A stretch of 5,307 nucleotides of DNA from an uncultured Bacteroidales bacterium. GTDB lineage: Bacteria; Bacteroidota; Bacteroidia; Bacteroidales; JAUNSR01. Positions 1-5,307 of the stretch are shown one piece after another. Every line of letters begins with the position of its first letter. The stretch's first letter is position 1. The stretch lies in assembly GCA_947074165.1 (NCBI GenBank), contig CAMTOT010000225.1, forward strand, positions 1 through 5,307, written 5' to 3'. Position numbers and translations under genes: made by a program. The notes under the pieces are model-generated. The model was given only the letters and a program-made list of their open reading frames with translations. It was not told the DNA's origin and made no database searches.

Positions 1-45
1 GATAATGAGCGGTGACTGGAGTTCAGACGTGTGCTCTTCCGATCT
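1..45 (-). other. Illumina TruSeq adapter with i7 index (sequencing artefact)
   Basis: This is not genomic DNA. On the minus strand it reads as the TruSeq read-2 side adapter, beginning AGATCGGAAGAGC at 45 and running through the CCAGTCAC stretch into an 8-base index, CGCTCATT (complement of 4-11), then ATC. I recognise CGCTCATT as the TruSeq HT D703 i7 index. It is an exact reverse complement of 5260-5304. The genomic insert starts at about 46. It should be trimmed before any gene or repeat analysis. Confidence 0.98.
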
Positions 46-70
46 ATCTTTCATTTGTTTACTAACAATC

Positions 71-207
71 TTATCAACATATAAACATAGTTATCAACAA
101 CTACATCGAAACACACATACATCTGATTATATGATAAATACAAAACACAAACAATTTATTGCATATAGTTATAAACAGAATGTTGATAACTATGACAGTT
201 ATCAACA
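71..207. repeat. Cluster of four DnaA-box-like TTATCAACA 9-mers
   Basis: Exact TTATCAACA occurs at 71-79, 91-99 and 199-207, and its reverse complement at 181-189. A one-mismatch copy (TTATAAACA) lies at 169-177, and TTATCAAAA lies at 232-240 at the mgtA 3' end. The first two exact copies are in the same direction, 20 bp apart; the last two are the arms of the 170-218 hairpin. The 9-mer differs by one base from the classical DnaA box TTATCCACA. I did not see it in the three genes. It may mark a DnaA-binding region, but the fragment ends here and neither dnaA nor another origin gene is visible. Confidence 0.4.
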
Positions 208-218
208 TTCTGTTTATA
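170..218 (-). terminator. Perfect 22-bp inverted repeat after mgtA, probable terminator hairpin
   Basis: Positions 170-191 and 197-218 are perfect reverse complements (22 bp), separated by a 5-base loop at 192-196. The hairpin begins 3 bases past the mgtA stop codon (222-224), where a terminator is expected. The stem is AT-rich (5 G/C pairs of 22), and no clean run of T follows on the minus strand, only TTTATA at the stem base, so it is not a textbook intrinsic terminator. The symmetry means it could act on both strands, including for an unseen convergent gene to the left. Each arm contains one TTATCAACA 9-mer, so a protein-binding dyad is an alternative reading. Confidence 0.6.
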
Positions 219-221
219 TAA

Positions 222-2876
222 TTAAAGCCACTTATCAAAACGGCGGATATAAATATTTTTAATCACCTGAGTAAGTATACAATAAGAAACAAGTATAAGC
301 GCAAGCCAAGGGAAATAACCTAAAGGTAGAGGAATAAGCCCTATTGAAGCACCAAACTTAGTATAAGGAATAAATACCCCAAGTGCCATGACTGCAAAAG
401 TGAGACACATAACCTGCCATGAAGCTCGGCTCTGGAAAAACGGAATCTTGCGTGTTCTTATCATATGAACAATAAGAGTCTGAGACAAAAGCCCCACTAC
501 AAACCACCCTGAATGAAATAAAGACTCGCTCTCCGGAGCATTGCAATCAAAAACATACCACATAATAAGAAAAGTCGCAATATCAAAAACAGAACTGATT
601 GGTCCTATACATATCATAAAGCGGCTTAAATCTGAAGAATCCCATTTTTGAGGTGTCTTAAGATATTCCGAATCCATTTTATCAAAAGGAATAGTAACCT
701 GAGATATATCATATAACAGATTCTGAACAAGCAGTTGAACAGGTAGCATAGGCAAAAACGGAAGGAAAGCACTTGCCGCAAGTACACTAAACATATTTCC
801 GAAATTCGAGCTGGCCGTCATCTTAATATATTTAATGATGTTGCCAAATGTCTTACGACCTTCAATAACACCGTTTTTAAGTACGTTAAGATCTTTATCA
901 AGCAATATTATATCAGCGCTTTCTTTAGCTACATCAACGGCAGTATCCACAGAAATACCAATATCAGATTGTCTAAGCGCAGGAGCGTCATTAACGCCAT
1001 CTCCAAGAAACCCGACCGTATTTCCCTCCTGCTGAAGGATTGATATTACCTCAGTCTTCTGATGCGGGGTAAGCTTTGAGAATAATTTCACGTTCTTTAC
1101 AATGTCTCTTCTCTGTTCTTCAGTCATGCGTTCAAGCTGCGGACCGGTCACGGACAGAGATGTATCTATGCCAACCTGACGCGCAATGGCATTAACTATA
1201 ATATCGTTATCTCCGGAAAGAATCTTAACATCAATACCATAGTTATGTAGTTCGCCTATAGCCTCTGAAGCGGAAGGTTTTGGCGGATCGAGAAACGCAA
1301 GAAACCCGATAAGCACCATATCTGCCTCATCAGAGACAGCGAAATCACACTCTTTGCTTATAAAACTTTTGTGAGCAAGAGCAAGAACACGCATTCCGTT
1401 ACGATTCATATCTTCGCTTATAGAACGGGCTTTATCACGAAGCTGATCAGTCATAAGAAGCACATCTCCGTCAATCTCGGCGTAGGCGCAAATCTCAATC
1501 ATCTCTTCCACTGCTCCTTTAGTGATAATCTGACGTTTGCTATTTACATCCTCAACCACAACCGACATACGACGACGAGAGAAGTCAAACGGTATCTCAT
1601 CAATCTTTTTGTAGTCTTCAACCAGATGCTCAAGTTCCAGTTCTTTTACATGCGAAAGGATTGCTTTATCCATAAGGCTCTTAAGACCTGTCTGAAAGAA
1701 ACTATTATAATATGCGTGTCGAAGGATTCTTTTTGATAAGTCGCAGCTTCCGTCTGCATTTATATATTTCTCAAGCACTATATTATCACAGGTAAGAGTA
1801 CCGGTTTTATCAGTACAAAGAATATTCATTGCGCCGAAATTTTGTATAGCGTTAAGATTTTTCACAATTGTCTTTTTACCTGACATAGTTACGGCTCCTT
1901 TTGCAAGATTGGCTGTAACAATCATCGGAAGCATTTCCGGAGTAAGACCTACGGCTACTGAAAGAGCAAAAATAAATGCCTCAAACCAGTCTCCCTTAGT
2001 AAATCCGTTTACGAAGAATACGAAAGGCACCATCACAAGCATAAATCTGATAAGCAAAAAACTAACCTTGCTTATACCTATATCAAATGATGTAGTGGCA
2101 CGCTGTCCGATAAGGCTTTTTGCCACAGAGCCAAGAAATGTACGGTTGCCGGTTTCAAACACGATAGCTTTGGCTGCTCCGCTTATGACGGTTGAACCCA
2201 TATAGCATATATTATCAAGCTCGACAACACTGCCGGTGCGGTACTCTTTACCTTTTACTTCTGGAAATTTTTCGATAGGATCTGACTCTCCAGTAAGTGA
2301 AGACTGACTTACGAAAAGGTCTTTAGCTTCTATAATCCTCACATCGGCAGGTATCATATCTCCCGCTGCAAGGTATATTATATCACCCGGCACAAGTTCG
2401 CGAATATCAATCTCCTTACTATATTCATCACGATGAACAAAACATGTGTTTGTCACAAGATTCATAAGTGTATGAGTCGCCAGATTTGCTTTCCATTCCT
2501 GCCAAAAACGCAGTATCGCGCTAATGACCACCATAGATACAATAATTACTATACCTGTCCACTCCTGCTCTCCTGGTTCGGCAAAGATTACGTCAATCAC
2601 AAGAGATACTACCGCGAGCGCTGTAAGCACGCCGATAAACGGGTTTATAAATGTCTTGAGAAATAGAATAAAAGGATTTTTTCGCTGCTCCTGCGAGACT
2701 TCATTACGGCCGTACTCCATCTGCCTGTCATGAATCTCCTCTGAGGTGAGACCTCTTTCTGATGTCTGGAAATATGAAAATACTGATTTTAACGGCTGGG
2801 TTGCTGCCATGAATACTCTTTCTGCGTCGAAGCGGAAAGAAGTATTCTGTTTTGTTTGATTTTTTCTTCTGATCAT
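222..2876 (-). CDS. mgtA: Magnesium-importing P-type ATPase (P3B type, MgtA)
   Basis: This is a full-length 884-residue inner-membrane pump, close to the roughly 900 residues usual for MgtA/MgtB, which bring Mg2+ into the cytoplasm at the cost of ATP. Visible P-type ATPase motifs are the actuator-domain TGES at 195-198, a helix-4 motif GLTPEMLP at 310-317, the phosphorylation motif DKTGTLT with Asp356, the nucleotide-binding KGA at 453-455, DPPKP at 530-534 and the hinge GDGVNDAP at 625-632. About ten hydrophobic segments fit the family: two before the actuator (about 74-122), two around 272-320, and six from about 683 to 872. The segment QNLLYDISQ at 718-726 is typical of the Mg2+ subfamily and separates it from Ca2+ or H+ pumps. 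ATG at 2876 is preceded by purine-rich AAGAAAAG 8 bases upstream. A second ATG at residue 23 (2810) is possible, because the first 22 residues are basic and poorly conserved in type. It lies 115 bp downstream of a two-component system on the same strand, has its own predicted promoter, and is followed by a hairpin. No frameshift or missing key residue is seen. Confidence 0.95.
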   Translation of the reverse strand: MIRRKNQTKQNTSFRFDAERVFMAATQPLKSVFSYFQTSERGLTSEEIHDRQMEYGRNEVSQEQRKNPFILFLKTFINPFIGVLTALAVVSLVIDVIFAEPGEQEWTGIVIIVSMVVISAILRFWQEWKANLATHTLMNLVTNTCFVHRDEYSKEIDIRELVPGDIIYLAAGDMIPADVRIIEAKDLFVSQSSLTGESDPIEKFPEVKGKEYRTGSVVELDNICYMGSTVISGAAKAIVFETGNRTFLGSVAKSLIGQRATTSFDIGISKVSFLLIRFMLVMVPFVFFVNGFTKGDWFEAFIFALSVAVGLTPEMLPMIVTANLAKGAVTMSGKKTIVKNLNAIQNFGAMNILCTDKTGTLTCDNIVLEKYINADGSCDLSKRILRHAYYNSFFQTGLKSLMDKAILSHVKELELEHLVEDYKKIDEIPFDFSRRRMSVVVEDVNSKRQIITKGAVEEMIEICAYAEIDGDVLLMTDQLRDKARSISEDMNRNGMRVLALAHKSFISKECDFAVSDEADMVLIGFLAFLDPPKPSASEAIGELHNYGIDVKILSGDNDIIVNAIARQVGIDTSLSVTGPQLERMTEEQRRDIVKNVKLFSKLTPHQKTEVISILQQEGNTVGFLGDGVNDAPALRQSDIGISVDTAVDVAKESADIILLDKDLNVLKNGVIEGRKTFGNIIKYIKMTASSNFGNMFSVLAASAFLPFLPMLPVQLLVQNLLYDISQVTIPFDKMDSEYLKTPQKWDSSDLSRFMICIGPISSVFDIATFLIMWYVFDCNAPESESLFHSGWFVVGLLSQTLIVHMIRTRKIPFFQSRASWQVMCLTFAVMALGVFIPYTKFGASIGLIPLPLGYFPWLALILVSYCILTQVIKNIYIRRFDKWL

Positions 2877-2891
2877 TCCGATAACTTTTCT

Positions 2892-2935
2892 TGATTATAC
2901 GTTCCGTTAATTATCACGTCGCAAAAGTATAATCA
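2892..2935. repeat. 9-bp inverted repeat bracketing the mgtA transcription start region
   Basis: TGATTATAC at 2892-2900 and GTATAATCA at 2927-2935 are perfect reverse complements separated by 26 bases. The distal arm overlaps the mgtA -7 element (2922-2929); the other arm lies in the mgtA leader. Both arms would be in RNA only if transcription reads through from the kinase gene. A transcript started at the local promoter would carry one arm. It could be an operator, a read-through hairpin, or chance in AT-rich DNA. Confidence 0.4.
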
Positions 2936-2952
2936 GAGCGAAAGGAATGCAG
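2922..2952 (-). promoter_or_regulatory. Predicted mgtA promoter, Bacteroidota type with weak -33
   Basis: On the minus strand TACTTTTG (2929-2922) matches the Bacteroidota -7 consensus TAnnTTTG exactly. At the expected distance upstream (20-base spacer) there is only CTG (2952-2950) in place of the TTG/TTTG of the -33 box. The start of transcription would fall at about 2915-2918, giving a leader of about 40 bases to the ATG at 2876. A good -7 with a poor -33 is what one expects of an activator-dependent promoter, and ordered repeats lie immediately upstream. The leader is too short for an M-box riboswitch. Confidence 0.6.
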
Positions 2953-2959
2953 TTATAAA

Positions 2960-2992
2960 GATATTAGAGCGATATTAGAAAGTCATTAGAAT
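2960..2992. promoter_or_regulatory. Three 11-bp direct repeats, candidate response-regulator binding site for mgtA
   Basis: ATTAGA occurs at 2963-2968, 2974-2979 and 2985-2990, exactly 11 bp apart. As 11-mers the units are GATATTAGAGC, GATATTAGAAA and GTCATTAGAAT. A degenerate fourth unit (GTTATA at 2952-2957) continues the phase. OmpR/PhoB-family regulators are known to bind as tandem dimers to half-sites repeated every 10-11 bp. The array starts at the kinase stop codon (2992-2994) and is centred about 60 bp upstream of the predicted mgtA start of transcription, a usual place for an activator. That the neighbouring regulator binds here is inference. Confidence 0.6.
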
Positions 2993-4359
2993 CAAATATG
3001 AGGCAGACGTACCACAAATGTAGTACCCTCGCCTTCTTTAGAAAAAACAGATATATCACCTTTATGAAGGGATATTATTTTTTGCGTAAGTGCCATACCT
3101 ATACCATAGCCCGGTACCTCTCCCTTATTTTCTCCACGATAAAACAGGCTAAACATATTCTCTCTGTCTTTATCAGACATACCAATCCCATTGTCTGAGA
3201 AACGAACAATAGTATGGCCGTCCCAAAAAGTAATCTGTACTATAGATGTATGATTATTGGAATATTTACAGTTATTCTCTATCAGGTTGACAAGAGCTAT
3301 TGTAAGCAAGTATTCGTTTGCCAGGATGGTCAATACTCTGTCATCGTCAGACTCCTGACCGAATAATAACTCTACATGATATTCGGGATGCGCTTTAAGC
3401 ACAAGGTCGATAGCATCGATAAGAAGCTCATCGACACGTATATTCTTCATATTTATCTTGTCGGGAGCATAGTCAGAGCGGGCAAGGTCAAGAAGCCCGT
3501 TTATTAATCTAACCACACGGTCAGCGTCATTTAAAGCATTACCTATAGCCAGTTTATATTGCTCAGGATCTCGCTCTTTCATAAGAGTAATATCAAGCTG
3601 TGTGATAAGTGCCGCCATAGGTGTACGAAGTTCATGGGAGACATTGCTGACAAACATCTTCTGTGAATTAAAAGAGCTTTCAAGCCTGTCAAGAAGAGCG
3701 TTGAAGGTCTCACTTAATTCACCAAGCTCATCATTCTGATTTTTCACCGGAAGTCTTTTATCAATTCTTGACGCAGATATATCATCTGCTTCTTTTACAA
3801 TATCCCGAATGGGAGCCAAAGCGCTTTTTGCGAAGAAATAGCCCACGACAATCATTATAAAGATCGCGACTAATGTAAAAACAAGAAGCCACTCCCAAAG
3901 CATTTTTCGATTATCATACCCATAACGGTCGTATGCGGCGGCAGTGACAACATAATCTTTTCCCTTAAAGGGATAAACCAAACCGACTGCCTGATATTTG
4001 CCGACGTTGAAGTTTATTTCTCGTTTATTCATTATATCGGAGATCATAGCCTCCGTCTCTTTTACAATATCATTTTGCAGGGCATCATGATACATAATAT
4101 CAAAATCCGGTGTATATACCGCTACTTCAACCTCATCAATAAACTGCTTATTGTTTAGATAAATAGACTGCATAGTGGGAGCATCAACCTGATTATTAAG
4201 AAAAAGGTTGGCTTTTGTTATCGCTTCGCTTCTCAGGTCTCTGAAAAAAGCGTCGCTTCGGGCACGCTCACTAAGGTAATAAGCGGCAGCGACAAAAAGC
4301 AGAAAAAGAACCGCCGTGACGCAGGTATAGCGAATAGTAAGAGATGTTCTTATTTTCAT
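2992..4359 (-). CDS. Membrane sensor histidine kinase of a two-component system
   Basis: The 455-residue protein is a complete class I histidine kinase. Its order is: a membrane segment at about 13-29, a periplasmic sensor region of about 125 residues (30-154), a second membrane segment at about 155-177, a HAMP linker at about 179-232, a dimerisation and phosphoacceptor domain with SHELRTP (His242), and a C-terminal ATPase domain. The ATPase domain shows the N box NLIENNCKY (358-366, Asn362), G1 box DNGIGM (389-394), F box FSLFYRG (403-409) and G2 box GYGIGMAL (417-424). All catalytic boxes are intact, so it should autophosphorylate and pass phosphate to the regulator encoded just upstream. 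The sensor region has strand-like segments such as VAVYTPDFDIMYHDA followed later by GKDYVVTAAAYD, reminiscent of a PDC/Cache-like fold, and is rich in acidic residues. The start ATG overlaps the regulator stop as ATGA, which suggests translational coupling; no other ribosome-binding site is evident. The ligand is unknown. Position before mgtA makes divalent cations, Mg2+ in particular, a reasonable guess. Confidence 0.93.
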   Translation of the reverse strand: MKIRTSLTIRYTCVTAVLFLLFVAAAYYLSERARSDAFFRDLRSEAITKANLFLNNQVDAPTMQSIYLNNKQFIDEVEVAVYTPDFDIMYHDALQNDIVKETEAMISDIMNKREINFNVGKYQAVGLVYPFKGKDYVVTAAAYDRYGYDNRKMLWEWLLVFTLVAIFIMIVVGYFFAKSALAPIRDIVKEADDISASRIDKRLPVKNQNDELGELSETFNALLDRLESSFNSQKMFVSNVSHELRTPMAALITQLDITLMKERDPEQYKLAIGNALNDADRVVRLINGLLDLARSDYAPDKINMKNIRVDELLIDAIDLVLKAHPEYHVELLFGQESDDDRVLTILANEYLLTIALVNLIENNCKYSNNHTSIVQITFWDGHTIVRFSDNGIGMSDKDRENMFSLFYRGENKGEVPGYGIGMALTQKIISLHKGDISVFSKEGEGTTFVVRLPHI

Positions 4360-5042
4360 AGTTTGTCTGTAAGAATGAAACCCATACCTGTTTTGGTATG
4401 AATCAATTTAGACTCAAAATCGCGATCAATCTTTTTTCGAAGATAATTGATATACACGTCTATGAAATTCGTACCCGTGTCAAAGTGCGTATTCCATACT
4501 TTTTCGGCAATATCAATACGGCTCACGACCTTCTCTGAGTTCTCAACCATATAAACAAGCAGGTTATACTCTTTTGGGGAAAGAGGTATTAACTTACCGC
4601 CTCTTGTCACTTCTTTTGTATTAAGATTGATATGCAGGTCCGAATATAAAATCTCATTAACGACAGGTTGTACTTCGCGCTGCTCTCTTTTCAAAAGAGC
4701 TCTAATTCGCGCGTTAAGCTCTCGGAAATCAAAAGGCTTAACCATGTAGTCATCTGCACCTGCATCAAATCCGTCAAGCTTATCATCGGTGGAACCAAGA
4801 GCCGTAAGCATAATTATCGGCACAGAAGGATTTATGTCGCGTATCTGCTTGCAAAGTTCAAACCCGTTTATCCCAGGCAGCACAACATCAGAGATAACAA
4901 GGTTTACAGGATTGGCTCGAAATAGTCTTAATCCCATATTCCCGTCATAAGCGACGAGACACTGATAACCGCTTTCTGTAAGACCTGCCTGAAGCAGATC
5001 GGCAACACGTTTTTCATCCTCGATGATAAGTATATTATACAT
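4356..5042 (-). CDS. OmpR/PhoB-family response regulator
   Basis: A 228-residue DNA-binding response regulator, the usual family length. The receiver domain (about 1-118) has the acidic pair Glu8-Asp9, phosphoacceptor Asp52 in SDVVLPGING, switch residue Thr80 in MLTALG and Lys102 in VKPFDF. A winged-helix effector domain (about 127-228) contains LSPKEYNLLVYM, a DVYINYLRKKID recognition-helix region and a TGMGF wing. I chose ATG at 5042 because MYNILIIEDE is the standard opening of a receiver domain. An in-frame TTG at 5084 would add 14 unconserved residues and lies only about 8-10 bases after the predicted start of transcription. No Shine-Dalgarno is visible, which is common in Bacteroidota. 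The stop TGA overlaps the kinase ATG by 4 bases, so the two are almost surely a cognate pair in one operon. A likely target is the 11-bp direct repeat array before mgtA (inference). A similar ATTAGA array is not visible upstream of its own promoter. Confidence 0.94.
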   Translation of the reverse strand: MYNILIIEDEKRVADLLQAGLTESGYQCLVAYDGNMGLRLFRANPVNLVISDVVLPGINGFELCKQIRDINPSVPIIMLTALGSTDDKLDGFDAGADDYMVKPFDFRELNARIRALLKREQREVQPVVNEILYSDLHINLNTKEVTRGGKLIPLSPKEYNLLVYMVENSEKVVSRIDIAEKVWNTHFDTGTNFIDVYINYLRKKIDRDFESKLIHTKTGMGFILTDKL

Positions 5043-5097
5043 AGACGTTTGAGTAATTTGATTTGAGAATAAATATGCAATCAATTTATTTATATAA

Positions 5098-5126
5098 CAA
5101 ATGTATACAATGTTTTTTAAGTCAAA
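5098..5126 (-). promoter_or_regulatory. Predicted promoter of the response regulator-kinase operon
   Basis: On the minus strand TACATTTG (5105-5098) fits the Bacteroidota -7 consensus TAnnTTTG, and TTTG (5126-5123) fits the -33 box, with a 17-base spacer, at the short end of the known range. Transcription would start near 5091-5094, giving a leader of about 50 bases to the ATG at 5042. Unlike the mgtA promoter, both elements match consensus, so basal expression without an activator is plausible. Confidence 0.6.
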
Positions 5127-5132
5127 ATAAAA

Positions 5133-5174
5133 TCAATATTTCACAATCATTATTTAAGTGTCATTATTATTTAT
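5133..5174. repeat. Weak 14-bp tandem repeat upstream of the regulator promoter
   Basis: TCAATATT (5133-5140), TCATTATT (5147-5154) and TCATTATT (5161-5168) are spaced exactly 14 bp. The remaining 6 bases of each unit are not conserved. It sits just upstream of the predicted -33 box, where a regulator could bind, but the DNA is very AT-rich and low-complexity matches are expected there. Confidence 0.25.
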
Positions 5175-5234
5175 CACAAAAAATATAATTATTACATATT
5201 TACATCCGACGTCTTTTTTGTTGATACATTACAA

Positions 5235-5254
5235 ATGTGACTGTACAGACACAT
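5235..5254. promoter_or_regulatory. 20-bp near-palindrome, candidate operator
   Basis: The left half-site ATGTGACTGT (5235-5244) and right half-site ACAGACACAT (5245-5254) are reverse complements at 9 of 10 positions, with CTGTACAG perfect at the centre. The TGTGA arm recalls CRP/FNR-type half-sites, but the 8-base central spacing differs from the 6-base CRP consensus. It lies about 140 bp upstream of the regulator's predicted transcription start, so it may belong to a gene beyond the fragment. The adapter begins 6 bases later. Confidence 0.35.
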
Positions 5255-5259
5255 AAAAC

Positions 5260-5307
5260 AGATCGGAAGAGCACACGTCTGAACTCCAGTCACCGCTCAT
5301 TATCTCG
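5260..5307 (+). other. Illumina TruSeq adapter with i7 index (sequencing artefact)
   Basis: From 5260 the sequence reads AGATCGGAAGAGC and continues as the TruSeq adapter up to CCAGTCAC, followed by index CGCTCATT (5294-5301, which I recognise as TruSeq HT D703) and ATCTCG, the start of the flow-cell-side sequence. It mirrors 1-45. The genomic insert ends at about 5259; the A at 5260 may be the ligation A-tail or a genomic base. Confidence 0.98.

Noticed and set aside
358..546. Minus-strand open frame of 62 codons
   Set aside because: It lies wholly inside mgtA in another frame, in the region encoding the C-terminal membrane helices, and has no domain.
1371..1736. Plus-strand open frame of 121 codons
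   Set aside because: It is antisense to the nucleotide-binding region of mgtA; the composition is a shadow of the real gene and no start signals support it.
1909..2733. Three plus-strand open frames (1909-2205, 2433-2666, 2524-2733)
   Set aside because: They are antisense to the conserved N-terminal half of mgtA, overlap one another, and show no recognisable protein features.
2877..2991. Magnesium riboswitch (M-box or mgtA-type leader) before mgtA
   Set aside because: The whole gap is 115 bp and the predicted leader is about 40 bases, too short for an M-box; no proline-rich leader peptide or matching fold is seen.
4668..4925. Plus-strand open frame of 85 codons
   Set aside because: It is antisense to the receiver domain of the response regulator, with no independent support.
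5226..5238. Short hairpin ACATT-ACA-AATGT
   Set aside because: Five base pairs of AT-rich stem is within chance expectation; the overlapping 20-bp palindrome is the stronger signal.
1..5304. Perfect 45-bp terminal inverted repeats suggesting a transposon or linear plasmid
   Set aside because: The repeats are TruSeq adapter plus index, and no transposase, recombinase or terminal protein gene is present.

Overview
The window is a 5.3-kb assembled fragment flanked on both ends by Illumina TruSeq adapter sequence (1-45 and 5260-5307, exact reverse complements over 45 bp). Only about 46-5259 is genomic DNA. The genomic part is AT-rich. Its two recognisable promoters carry the TAnnTTTG -7 element of Bacteroidota, ribosome-binding sites are weak or absent, and the proteins look like those of gut Bacteroidales. 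The phylum is therefore inferred as Bacteroidota; the sequence does not allow a genus call.

All three real genes are on the minus strand, so transcription runs from high to low coordinates. First (5042-4356) is an OmpR/PhoB-type response regulator. Its stop overlaps the start of a membrane sensor histidine kinase (4359-2992) in a 4-base ATGA. After a 115-bp gap comes an 884-residue MgtA-type magnesium-importing P-type ATPase (2876-222). All three are full length and carry intact catalytic motifs.

The intergenic DNA is structured. The gap between kinase and mgtA holds three copies of ATTAGA at exact 11-bp spacing (2960-2992), the geometry bound by OmpR/PhoB-family regulators. They lie just upstream of a promoter with a good -7 element and a poor -33 element. 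This fits a circuit in which the linked two-component system activates mgtA, analogous in logic to enterobacterial PhoPQ-mgtA. The sequence suggests this circuit but does not prove it. A 9-bp inverted repeat also brackets the predicted mgtA transcription start.

Downstream of mgtA (46-221) there is no gene. The stretch holds a perfect 22-bp inverted repeat with a 5-base loop, starting 3 bases after the mgtA stop (likely a transcription terminator), and four exact copies of the DnaA-box-like 9-mer TTATCAACA. Upstream of the regulator (5043-5259) there is also no gene. That stretch holds the regulator's promoter, a weak 14-bp tandem repeat and a 20-bp near-palindrome that looks like an operator, a few bases from the right-hand adapter.
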